Assembly (NCBI GenBank): GCA_963663215.1 | Contig: OY760140.1 | Span: 1,488,001-1,552,000 of the forward strand | Origin: BJGV01 sp003230615 | Lineage (GTDB): Bacteria; Pseudomonadota; Gammaproteobacteria; Burkholderiales; Nitrosomonadaceae | Direction: 5' to 3' | Length of the DNA stretch: 64,000 nt | Shown: in pieces, positions 46,536-55,074 of the stretch | How the letters are laid out: every line of letters begins with the position of its first letter | How positions within the stretch are numbered: position 1 is the first letter of the stretch | The notes under the pieces: model-generated | What the model was told of the DNA's origin: nothing | What the model saw: the letters and a program-made list of their open reading frames with translations, nothing else | Databases searched by the model: none | Position numbers and translations under genes: made by a program

Positions 46536-47278
46536 ATGATTTTCATCATAGCTCATAAAGAATTAAAAACTCTATTTGCTTCGCCACTTGCCTGGACACT
46601 ACTCGCTCTAATGCAGTTGGTTCTGGCATGGATCTTTCTTGGTCGCCTCGACGCCTTTCTTGAAATACAACCACAACTATTACAATTGCCAACCCACCAG
46701 GAGTGACGGAAATTATTGCTGCACCGGTATTTGCCACGGCTGCAGTAGTATTTATGATGACCACTTCACTTCTGACCATGAGACTCATTGCCGAGGAACG
46801 CCATAATCACACTATGACTTTTCTCATTTCTGCTCCGATTTCTATGACTGAGATCGTGTTAGGTAAATTTCTAGGTCTGATGATTTTCTTCTCCGCAGTA
46901 ATCACCCTGGTTTTTATGCTATCGATCTCGCTGCTGGCTGGAAGTGCATTAGATTTCGGTTTATTGTTGAGTAACACCGCTGGACTGATTCTGATAGCCG
47001 CTTGTTTTGCCTCTCTGGGATTATTTATGTCCTGCCTCACCGCACAACCTGCGATTGCTGCTGCAGGTGCGTTGGGAGCACTACTAGTGCTATGGGCAAT
47101 AGACATTACTACGAATGACATAGACAACATTGCACAAGACTTCTCTCTCCTTAAACATTTTGAAAATTTTAATCATGGCGTGATCGACACTTTTGATCTT
47201 GTATATTTTTTATTGTTTACAATTACCTTTATAGTGCTGTCTATCCGCAAATTAGATGGGGAACGTCTGCGTGGCTGA
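46536..47278 (+). pseudogene. ABC transporter permease, single-base frameshift
   Basis: The ATG at 46536 opens a frame reading MIFIIAHKELKTLFASPLAW to QLLQLPTHQE, then TGA at 46704. The protein clearly continues in another frame: NPPGVTEIIAAPVFATAAVV through LGKFLGLMIFF to RKLDGERLRG at 47278. Inserting one G near 46688 (TTG-GCC-AAC in place of TTG-CCA) gives an unbroken permease of about 247 residues with six membrane helices. A GTG at 46702 could start only the second part. Lost base or sequencing error. Confidence 0.8.
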
Positions 47279-47299
47279 ATATAGGATAAGTGTGTTCTA

Positions 47300-48613
47300 G
47301 TGATTACGATAAACAAAAAATTGCGTATGCGCCTATTAATACAAAATGGCCTGTTTGTTTTGCTGCTATTGCTATTGGTAGGATTGCTGGGTTACCTAGG
47401 ACGAGAATGTAATGTTCAGTGGGATATCAGCCAGAATGGACGCAATACTCTGAACCAAGCGAGTGCAGAGATACTGCAAAAGATGGATGGTCCAGTTACC
47501 GTCACTGTCTATGTCACAGATCAGGATGCACGATTAGGAGATATTCGCAATATCATAAGTGAGTTCCTTAGACTTTATCAACGCATTAAGCCCGATTTTA
47601 CGTTCACTTTTATTGATCCCACGGAGCATCCGAAGGTCACTCAGGAAGCAGGAATCAAGGTTAATGGTGAAATGGTAGTGACATTTAATGGTCGAAGCAA
47701 ACATTTAACTATAGTCAATGAACAGGTATTTACTAATTTACTGATACGGTTGGTGCGTTCTGGTGAAAAACTGGTGATGGGTCTTAGTGGCCATGGTGAA
47801 CGTAGACTTGATGGTCGCGCCAATCATGATCTGGGAGAATTTGGAAAGCAATTGTCTATGAAAGGTTTTAAAACTGACTCGCTAAATCTAGCCATTGCTC
47901 AGGATGTACCAACCAACGCAAGTGTGCCTATTATTGCCTCACCACAGGTGGACTTACTAAAAGGTGAAGTGGATAAAATACTTGCGTACGTTGCTCGTGG
48001 TGGCAACCTATTGTGGCTAATCGATCAAGAATCTTTACGTGGATTGCAACCGTTAGCGGAGAAATTAAGTTTAACACTCACACCGGGTGTAGTTGTTGAT
48101 CCTCAGTCACAACAACTAAAAACACCTATTACGTTCGCATTGGGTGCGAATTATGGACAGCACCCAATCACACGTAATTTCAACAACATCACGATTTTTC
48201 CCTTTGCGCGCCAGATAAGTTTGAACGAAAGTAAGGAATGGAACGGTGTCTCGTTGGTAGAAGTTGCACAAAACGGATGGGTAGAAACAGGTAAGCTGGA
48301 GAGCAATGTTACTTTTGATGAAATGTATGACGTAGCTGGGCCGATAAGCATCGCCGCTGCACTCATACGCACCTTACAAGACCGTGAGCAACATGTTGTA
48401 GTAATCGGAAGCGGCCATTTCCTAGCCAACAGCTATCTAGGTAACGGCAGCAATCTTGATTTCGGCATCAATCTCATCAACTGGCTTGTAGAAGATGAAA
48501 ACCTCATTACAATCCAACCCCGCGCTACGCTTGACAGCAATCTGACCATGAGTAAGTCTGCTTTGACTGTAATTGCCTCTGTTTTCCTTATCATTCTTCC
48601 ACTCTTTTTTTAG
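47300..48613 (+). CDS. GldG-like ABC-type auxiliary protein, C-terminus probably cut by a T-run indel
   Basis: 437 residues from a GTG. N-terminal membrane helix (LFVLLLLLLVGLLGYLG), then the periplasmic ABC_transp_aux domain (VTVTVYVTDQDARLGDIRNI; LVMGLSGHGERRLDGRANH) and the start of a second helix, ending ILPLFF. Seven T precede the stop; with eight the frame would go on as LVCGITVWWQRRRRK to 48657, the expected helix end with a basic cytoplasmic tail. So one T may have been lost, or polymerase slippage makes both forms. Confidence 0.8.
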   Translation: MITINKKLRMRLLIQNGLFVLLLLLLVGLLGYLGRECNVQWDISQNGRNTLNQASAEILQKMDGPVTVTVYVTDQDARLGDIRNIISEFLRLYQRIKPDFTFTFIDPTEHPKVTQEAGIKVNGEMVVTFNGRSKHLTIVNEQVFTNLLIRLVRSGEKLVMGLSGHGERRLDGRANHDLGEFGKQLSMKGFKTDSLNLAIAQDVPTNASVPIIASPQVDLLKGEVDKILAYVARGGNLLWLIDQESLRGLQPLAEKLSLTLTPGVVVDPQSQQLKTPITFALGANYGQHPITRNFNNITIFPFARQISLNESKEWNGVSLVEVAQNGWVETGKLESNVTFDEMYDVAGPISIAAALIRTLQDREQHVVVIGSGHFLANSYLGNGSNLDFGINLINWLVEDENLITIQPRATLDSNLTMSKSALTVIASVFLIILPLFF

Positions 48614-48823
48614 TATGTGGAATAACTGTATGGTGGCAACGAAGGAGAAGAAAATGAATTGATATGACACTAGCCTCTATAAATTCAGGAAGTTGAGTTA
48701 ACTACACAAACATTTAATCTTCAGCGAAAAAGTTTTAGGGTATCCCATATTATTAACATATAAACATCAAATGTTGGTTTAATAACAGTATATTATGATG
48801 AATTTTGATTTATAGGAGTAAAG

Positions 48824-49639
48824 ATGCCTGAATTACCCGAAGTTGAGGTAGTTTGTCGAGGCATTGAGCCCCATTTGGTAAGACAACACATCACTAGTGT
48901 AATAATACGTAATCCATGTCTACGCTGGCGGATTCCAAACAATCTGAAAAATGTATTAGTTGGGCTGGAAATTTGTGAAGTAACACGACGCGGAAAATAT
49001 CTTCTACTTGATTGTGGCAAAGGTACGCTGATTCTGCACTTAGGAATGTCAGGCAGTCTGCTAATATTAGCTAGCAAGACACCCCCACAAAAACACGATC
49101 ATTTCGACCTAACTTTGGGTAATGGTATGATTTTACGCTTAAGAGACCCACGACGTTTTGGTGCGGTTTTGTGGACAACTAGTGATGTCATGCGCCACCG
49201 ACTGCTAGCCCATCTTGGACCTGAGCCACTTACTGCAACATTTAGCGGAAACTTGCTTTACGAAAAGACTCGTGGCCGTAGCGCCAGTATCAAGGAAATT
49301 CTAATGAACAGCAGCATCGTTGTCGGTATCGGCAACATTTACGCCAGTGAAGCTCTATTCCATGCCGGCATCAATCCCAAAATCGCTGCAGGTAGAATTA
49401 GTATAAATCGCTATGATAAGCTGGTTTGTGTTATAAAGAAAACGCTCAAACTTGCTATTGCTGCAGGTGGTAGCAGTCTACGCAATTTCGTCAATAGCGA
49501 TAGTAGCCCTGGCTATTTCCAACAACAGTATTGGGTGTATAAACGTAGCGGGAAGCCATGCCGAAAATGTGGAGTTTCAATCAAGCAGATCAAGCAGGGG
49601 CAACGCTCAAGTTTTTATTGCCCAGGCTGTCAGAAATAA
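48824..49639 (+). CDS. mutM: Formamidopyrimidine-DNA glycosylase
   Basis: 271 residues. N-terminal catalytic PELPEVEVVCRGIEPHL, lesion-recognition and helix-two-turn-helix regions, and the C-terminal zinc finger (CRKCGVSIKQIKQGQRSSF to YCPGC). Removes oxidised guanine. TAGGAG precedes the ATG. Confidence 0.96.
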   Translation: MPELPEVEVVCRGIEPHLVRQHITSVIIRNPCLRWRIPNNLKNVLVGLEICEVTRRGKYLLLDCGKGTLILHLGMSGSLLILASKTPPQKHDHFDLTLGNGMILRLRDPRRFGAVLWTTSDVMRHRLLAHLGPEPLTATFSGNLLYEKTRGRSASIKEILMNSSIVVGIGNIYASEALFHAGINPKIAAGRISINRYDKLVCVIKKTLKLAIAAGGSSLRNFVNSDSSPGYFQQQYWVYKRSGKPCRKCGVSIKQIKQGQRSSFYCPGCQK

Positions 49640-49768
49640 GTCTCGATATTATCGAAATCCAAAAGTTTCAGGAAACGCCTTACTGATACTTTCGACGATC
49701 TAATCCATGAATTATCCTAGCTTGGTATATCATTTGAGTTTACACACTTTCACAATCAAAGGGTTTAT

Positions 49769-50581
49769 ATGAATATAGCCTTCATTGGTGGAGGTAACAT
49801 GGCTTCCGCTTTGATCGGCGGACTGTTACAACAAGGTTACTCAACTGCTCAGATACATGTGGTAGAGATAAATGCTGAAGTCCGTGAGAAAATATACCGA
49901 AAATTTAGCGTAGAAGTGATGGCAGAACTTTCCGATAGAATGGTTGACTGTAACGTGATCCTTCTTGCTGTAAAGCCACAGCAGCTTTCATCCGTGGCAC
50001 AGGAACTTGCACCACTCCTTAAGACGCATTTGGTTATTTCTATTGTCGCCGGGATCCGAACCACAGAAATATGCCGCTGGCTGGGCGGTTATACGCGTGT
50101 GATAAGGGCCATGCCAAACACACCTGCACTGATCCTCGCAGCGATCACTGGTCTCTTTGCTCTACCCGAAGTAAATACAAATGAAAAACAAGATGCAGAG
50201 ACCATACTATCAGCAGTGGGCTCCGTACTATGGTTTGAACGCGAAGAGTTATTGGATGCGGTCACTGCTGTGTCCGGGAGCGGCCCAGCTTATGTCTTCT
50301 ATTTCATCGAAGCGATGCAGCAGGCAGGGCGAGAGCTAGGTCTCGATGAAACTCAGGCCCGCCAGTTAAGCCTGGAAACCTTTCTCGGTGCAGCAAAGCT
50401 AGCGAGCCAGAGCAACGAAAATGTCACCACACTACGTGACAACGTGACTTCAAAGAATGGCACTACTGAGCATGCGATACAGACCATGGAAAATGATGGT
50501 ATTAATAGGAAAATCATACGTGCGATTCATGCGTCGAATGAACGCGCGCGCGAACTTGGCAATGAGTTCGGTAACAAATAA
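49769..50581 (+). CDS. proC: Pyrroline-5-carboxylate reductase
   Basis: 270 residues; last step of proline synthesis. Rossmann start MNIAFIGGGNMASALIGG, AVKPQQL, and the C-terminal AVSGSGPAYVFYFIEAM and NVTSKNGTTEHAI. Followed at 36 bases by a YggT gene, a frequent pairing. Confidence 0.96.
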   Translation: MNIAFIGGGNMASALIGGLLQQGYSTAQIHVVEINAEVREKIYRKFSVEVMAELSDRMVDCNVILLAVKPQQLSSVAQELAPLLKTHLVISIVAGIRTTEICRWLGGYTRVIRAMPNTPALILAAITGLFALPEVNTNEKQDAETILSAVGSVLWFEREELLDAVTAVSGSGPAYVFYFIEAMQQAGRELGLDETQARQLSLETFLGAAKLASQSNENVTTLRDNVTSKNGTTEHAIQTMENDGINRKIIRAIHASNERARELGNEFGNK

Positions 50582-50617
50582 TCTTCAGATACAGATTCTT
50601 GCATACTAGGAAAATAC

Positions 50618-51190
50618 TTGCTTAATCAGATTCTTATCTTTACACTCAACACATTGCTGGGACTATTCTCTCTTGCACTACTACTGCGCTTTTATATGCA
50701 ACTGATGCGCACACCGTACCGTAATCCGCTATCACAATTCCTCATCGCCCTTACCGACTTTATTGTCCGCCCTACGCGCAGAATGATCCCTGGTCTACGG
50801 GGCATTGATCTTTCAACACTTCTGTTAGCGTGGCTTATACAATTTATTCTGCTAGCAGGAATATATAAGCTTCAGGGTTATAATTTTAGTTCAACCATAG
50901 GCACAGTGATTACGGGACTTGTGCTGCTAGCATTTGTAGAAATCATCAAGATGAGTTTCCACATTGTTATGATAGCGGTAATTGTTCAGGCCGTACTCTC
51001 TTGGTTCAGCCCACATAGTCCTATGGCACCCTTGCTTGACAGTTTCACCAGACCATTCCTAAGAATTTTCCGTGAGCACATTCCACCCATTGGTAACATC
51101 GATCTATCACCACTGTTTGTACTAGTAATCATTCAGTTATTGCTGATGGTTGTGACGGGGTGGCAGCAGGGAATTTACCAGCTGTTCTGA
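50618..51190 (+). CDS. YggT family membrane protein
   Basis: 190 residues with two YggT repeats, each a hairpin of helices around a conserved box (RNPLSQFLIALTDFIVRP and PMAPLLDSFTRPFLRIFRE). Starts with TTG at 50618, AGGA nearby. Role in osmotic or division-linked membrane processes is suggested for relatives but not settled. Confidence 0.88.
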   Translation: MLNQILIFTLNTLLGLFSLALLLRFYMQLMRTPYRNPLSQFLIALTDFIVRPTRRMIPGLRGIDLSTLLLAWLIQFILLAGIYKLQGYNFSSTIGTVITGLVLLAFVEIIKMSFHIVMIAVIVQAVLSWFSPHSPMAPLLDSFTRPFLRIFREHIPPIGNIDLSPLFVLVIIQLLLMVVTGWQQGIYQLF

Positions 51191-51365
51191 CCTATTGTAG
51201 TTCACCAGCAATATTGTTTACAAAGAAATAAGTGATTACTGCTGTGTAGTCTTACTTATCTTCACATATGAATAATCATATCTACCCTCACATTGCTTCG
51301 TACCATTGCTATTTCAAATTGGGCGATTATGATTTTTTTTGATATATTGATATCAGGGAGTGATC

Positions 51366-51569
51366 ATGAATCGCGAGATCGAGGCAATCAAATGCAGAAT
51401 TATAAATATGCAAGTCGAACATCACGACCTGGATGTTGTCATTACTAAGTTATCAGAGGATCTCTACCCCGATCAATTACAACTAAAGCGTCTAAAAAAA
51501 AGAAGACTGCAACTCAAGGATATGATTACAAAACTTAAAGAACAACTAGTACCTGATATCCTGGCGTAA
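51366..51569 (+). CDS. YdcH/DUF465 family small protein
   Basis: 67 residues, one helical hairpin: EAIKCRIINMQVEHHDLDVV and LYPDQLQLKRLKKRRLQLKD, with the family H-x-x-L-D and L-K-K-x-K/R-L pattern. The ATG at 51366 has GGGAG five bases upstream. Cytoplasmic, function unknown. Confidence 0.82.
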   Translation: MNREIEAIKCRIINMQVEHHDLDVVITKLSEDLYPDQLQLKRLKKRRLQLKDMITKLKEQLVPDILA

Positions 51570-51770
51570 TGACAAGTATGAATACAAATTGGTACTAATG
51601 ATTAAATAAGCCTACTTTTAAAATTAAATTTGTACAAGCATACAGCGACTGCTACTGACGGAAAATGCCATAAAAAAATATTTATATTGTATTTACCTTA
51701 TGAATAGGCTTGATTTAGGCAATTTATTCTTCTGAAACTAATCACAATAACGGAAAGAAAAAATAACCAT

Positions 51771-52253
51771 ATGAAAACATCCGCTTGCACTTTATTATCA
51801 AGATTCATCCTCGCCATATCCCTATGCGGAATAATGTCATACGCCGCTGCAACTAAGGTTGAAGTCTATAAAAGTCCAACCTGTAAATGCTGCGGAAAAT
51901 GGGTCGACCATATGCGCGCCAATGGTTTTACTGTAGAAACTAAGAACGTAGGCAACAGGGAAGTGCGGAAACGTGCGGGTATTTCCCCCTCACTCGGGTC
52001 ATGCCATACTTCTCTTGTTGAAGGTTATGTTATCGAAGGACACGTACCGGCAAGTGACATTAAAAGATTTCTTAGCGAACGTCCCAATGCTATCGGCCTG
52101 GCTGCTCCCGGTATGCCTAAGGGCTCTCCTGGTATGGAAAGTTCCCGTAGTAATCCCTATAACGTACTTTTAATTGACAAAAAAGGAAATGTGAGTGTGT
52201 ATAGTCGCCACCTTCCATCTGATAAAAACAAATCAGTAATGAGACTGAAATGA
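51771..52253 (+). CDS. DUF411 family periplasmic protein
   Basis: 160 residues. Signal peptide to about residue 26; then VEVYKSPTCKCCGKWVDHM with the metal-binding C-x-C-C, a thioredoxin-like core, and SLGSCHTSLVEGYVIEGHVP. Members are linked to copper handling. Its stop overlaps the next gene's ATG (ATGA), tying it to a cytochrome c. Confidence 0.85.
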   Translation: MKTSACTLLSRFILAISLCGIMSYAAATKVEVYKSPTCKCCGKWVDHMRANGFTVETKNVGNREVRKRAGISPSLGSCHTSLVEGYVIEGHVPASDIKRFLSERPNAIGLAAPGMPKGSPGMESSRSNPYNVLLIDKKGNVSVYSRHLPSDKNKSVMRLK

Positions 52254-52834
52254 ACGGTGTAAAGTTATTATTTCTTTCTCATTACCGTCGCCACCTCCTG
52301 CTGCTAGGTGTAGCATCTGGATTCATTTTAGGCTGCAGCGAACCAACCCCACCTGTACCCAAAACCATATTAGCCCCATTAAGACCTTTATCGACCCTAT
52401 CTAACACCGTGACGCCACCACCACCTGTAGCCGAACCGAAGCAACAGGCACAGACTTTAGAAATGCGTAAACTAGATCCAGAGAAAGTTAAGCGCGGTGA
52501 GGTTATTTATGAAGCAAATTGTGCTACCTGTCATGGGCCGAAAGGAGAATCTACTCCAGGATGGAGGAAACAAGGCGCAGATGGCAGGTACCCTCCACCG
52601 CCTCTAAATGGTAGCGCTCACACTTGGCACCATTCAACTAAGACATTGGAGAAAATGATCCGTGAAGGTAGCCCATCTGGTATGGGAGGAATGCCTGCAT
52701 GGGATGATAAATTAACTAACCAGGAAATCAATGACGTAACAGTTTGGATTACGTCAATATGGCCGGATGAGCTATATAATATTTGGTATCAGGAAATTGA
52801 ACACAAACCACATAAAAAGAAGCAACATCAATAG
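52250..52834 (+). CDS. Lipoprotein c-type cytochrome
   Basis: 194 residues. N-terminal hydrophobic stretch ending GFILGCSEP (lipobox Cys), Pro-rich linker, then haem motif CATCHGPKGES near residue 92 and a later Met (GMGGMPAWDDKL) as likely axial ligand. Membrane-anchored electron carrier, co-translated with the DUF411 gene, so perhaps part of a copper-linked redox step. Confidence 0.85.
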   Translation: MNGVKLLFLSHYRRHLLLLGVASGFILGCSEPTPPVPKTILAPLRPLSTLSNTVTPPPPVAEPKQQAQTLEMRKLDPEKVKRGEVIYEANCATCHGPKGESTPGWRKQGADGRYPPPPLNGSAHTWHHSTKTLEKMIREGSPSGMGGMPAWDDKLTNQEINDVTVWITSIWPDELYNIWYQEIEHKPHKKKQHQ

Positions 52835-52894
52835 AATCTAGTGCTAATTCGACTGAAGGTCTAGTAACACAGTTGAATGTTCACAGCCAGAATC

Positions 52895-53293
52895 TTAGGT
52901 TTGTTCTTTTTTTACTGCTTCTTTTTTTACTGCCGAGCGTGCAGGGAGCTTCTCCCGAATACGCGCCGATTTTCCAGAACGGTCTCGAAGATAATAAAGC
53001 TTTGCGCGACGTACATCTCCACGGCGTTTGATCTCTATACTGGCAATCAGTGGTGAATAAGTTTGGAAAGTACGTTCTACACCTTCGCCGCTGGATACTT
53101 TCCGCACTGTAAAAGCCGAGTTGAGACCGCGATTGCGTTTGGCGATAATCACTCCTTCGTAAGCTTGAACGCGACTACGATCACCTTCAACAACTTTTAC
53201 GTTAACAATCACAGTGTCACCAGGGGAAAAATCCGGAATTGTCTTGTTTAAGCGTTTAATTTCTTCTGTTTCAAGTTGTTCAATCAGATTCAT
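52895..53293 (-). CDS. rplS: Ribosomal protein bL19
   Basis: 132 residues; IPDFSPGDTVIVNVKVVEG and KRNRGLNSAFTVRKVSSGEGVERTF are diagnostic (the latter continuing to the usual core). Last gene of rpsP-rimM-trmD-rplS, two bases after trmD. Confidence 0.96.
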   Translation of the reverse strand: MNLIEQLETEEIKRLNKTIPDFSPGDTVIVNVKVVEGDRSRVQAYEGVIIAKRNRGLNSAFTVRKVSSGEGVERTFQTYSPLIASIEIKRRGDVRRAKLYYLRDRSGKSARIREKLPARSAVKKEAVKKEQT

Positions 53294-53295
53294 CT

Positions 53296-54093
53296 CTACT
53301 CCTTACTTTGATTCACTTTGTTCTGATTAGCCTTATAATCCTTCTTAAATTCTTCCAGTAGTTTATTTTCTTCAGTGGTCATACCTTGTTTAATTCTCAA
53401 CGCCAACAAATCCGGGCGCCTGAGCCATGTCCTACCCAATGCCTGCTGCAAGCGCCAGCGGTTGATTCTAACATGGTCTCCGGACATCAATGCCTCCGGC
53501 ACGACGTCCCCTTGATAAACTTCAGGACGCGTGTAGTGAGGAAAGTCCAATAAACCATTCACGAATGAGTCCTGGTCCGCTGATTTCGGATCACCTAACA
53601 CACCTGGAATCCGTCGCACTATACTGTCTATCAACACCATTGCTGGTAGCTCACCGCCAGAAAGTACATAATCGCCGATAGAAATTTCCTCGTCCACCTG
53701 CCGTTTTATCAGGCGCTCATCCACGCCTTCGTAACGACCAGAAATTAGCACTAACCCCGGTAACTGGCCTAACTCCTTCACTAATTCATGGTCAAAAATC
53801 CGACCCTGGGGAGAAAGATAAATCACTTTCATCCCACGGACTCCACATGCAGCCTGCCTTACTTTGGCTGCTGTAACGGCTTTTTCCAGTGGATCAACCA
53901 GAGCCACCATCCCCGCGCCCCCACCGTAGGGACGATCATCTACTGTGTGATGAACATTCTCAGTAAAATCACGTGGATTCCACGTGTGTAGCTCATAAAA
54001 CTTGTTTTCTTCCGCCCGTCCAGTTACGCCATATTTTGTTATGGCATTGAACATTTCTGGAAATAACGTAATGACGTCAAATTCAAAAACCAT
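53296..54093 (-). CDS. trmD: tRNA (guanine-37-N1) methyltransferase
   Basis: 265 residues with the trefoil-knot motifs LVLISGRYEGVDERLI and EEISIGDYVLSGGELPAMVL. Methylates G37 of tRNAs. Eleven bases after rimM. Confidence 0.96.
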   Translation of the reverse strand: MVFEFDVITLFPEMFNAITKYGVTGRAEENKFYELHTWNPRDFTENVHHTVDDRPYGGGAGMVALVDPLEKAVTAAKVRQAACGVRGMKVIYLSPQGRIFDHELVKELGQLPGLVLISGRYEGVDERLIKRQVDEEISIGDYVLSGGELPAMVLIDSIVRRIPGVLGDPKSADQDSFVNGLLDFPHYTRPEVYQGDVVPEALMSGDHVRINRWRLQQALGRTWLRRPDLLALRIKQGMTTEENKLLEEFKKDYKANQNKVNQSKE

Positions 54094-54104
54094 TGTCCGT
54101 CACC

Positions 54105-54617
54105 CTAGTAATCCAATCCCCAATCAACAATAATCCGGCAAGCTTTTAAATCTACTTTCACAATTACTTGATCGACGAATGGAATCAGTCTTTCACTTTT
54201 ACTTTCTTTCAGGCTCCAAACTTGCAGAACATCACTAGAACCGGACTCCATTAAACCAGTTACGTTTCCCAGTTCTTCCCCCTGCAAATTGACCACTTTT
54301 AGGTCAATTATATCTGACCAGTAATAACCATCTTCACCACTATCTGATAACACTGGTAATTGGTTACGAGGAATTGCAATCTGCATGCCACTCAACATCA
54401 TCGCCGCAGTACGGTCAGCACACTGCTCCAACATAGCAGTTAACATTTTCGCATGAACATTACACTCGGTAACATTCATTTCACGCCACTTTCCATCACC
54501 CTTACCTACACACCACACAGGGTAATCAAGCAACCCATCCACAAATTCAGTGAAAGGAAAAACCTTAACCCAGCCAAGTACACCAAAGGGGCTAATAATC
54601 TGCCCCATAACTACCAT
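54105..54617 (-). CDS. rimM: 16S rRNA processing protein RimM
   Basis: About 170 residues from the ATG at 54617; family start VVMGQIISPFGVLGWVKVFPF and PRC-barrel part DLKVVNLQGEELGNVTGL are present. An in-frame TTG at 54686 would overlap rpsP by 47 bases and add a Lys-rich leader not typical of the family, so I prefer 54617, although its ribosome site is weak. Confidence 0.92.
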   Translation of the reverse strand: MVVMGQIISPFGVLGWVKVFPFTEFVDGLLDYPVWCVGKGDGKWREMNVTECNVHAKMLTAMLEQCADRTAAMMLSGMQIAIPRNQLPVLSDSGEDGYYWSDIIDLKVVNLQGEELGNVTGLMESGSSDVLQVWSLKESKSERLIPFVDQVIVKVDLKACRIIVDWGLDY

Positions 54618-54639
54618 GGATTCAGTTTCTTTGCTTACC

Positions 54640-54906
54640 TTAGTTGCTTTCTGCGGTTTTTTGCTTTGCGCCAAATTGCTTGACAAGCCTTGTTACGGTG
54701 TCAGATAGCTGTGCACCCTGTGATTGCCAATAAGTAATTCGATCAAGTCGCACACGCAGTCCTTCTTCACCTTTGGTCGCCCTAGGATTATAGAAACCAA
54801 TGCGCTCAATGAACTTGCCATCGCGTGCATTGCGAGAATCCGCTACTACCATATTGAAAAACGGGCGCTTCTTGGCACCCCCTCGCGCCAATCGAATAAC
54901 AACCAT
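54640..54906 (-). CDS. rpsP: Ribosomal protein bS16
   Basis: 88 residues, MVVIRLARGGAKKRPFFNMV and DGKFIERIGFYNPRA. First gene of the operon; AGGTGG precedes the ATG. Confidence 0.96.
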   Translation of the reverse strand: MVVIRLARGGAKKRPFFNMVVADSRNARDGKFIERIGFYNPRATKGEEGLRVRLDRITYWQSQGAQLSDTVTRLVKQFGAKQKTAESN

Positions 54907-55074
54907 GTTTGAACCACCTATAAGAATCTAAAACTGAAAAGGGTGTGATTTTACGGTAATTCTTATTGTTTTAGCAAGTAAAAACATTTGTTGAAGATAA
55001 AAAAGCAGGGTGTAAATCCCGAAACTGCCTTATCTTCACTAAATAGTTAATCGTATGCCCCAATACTCAGTATA

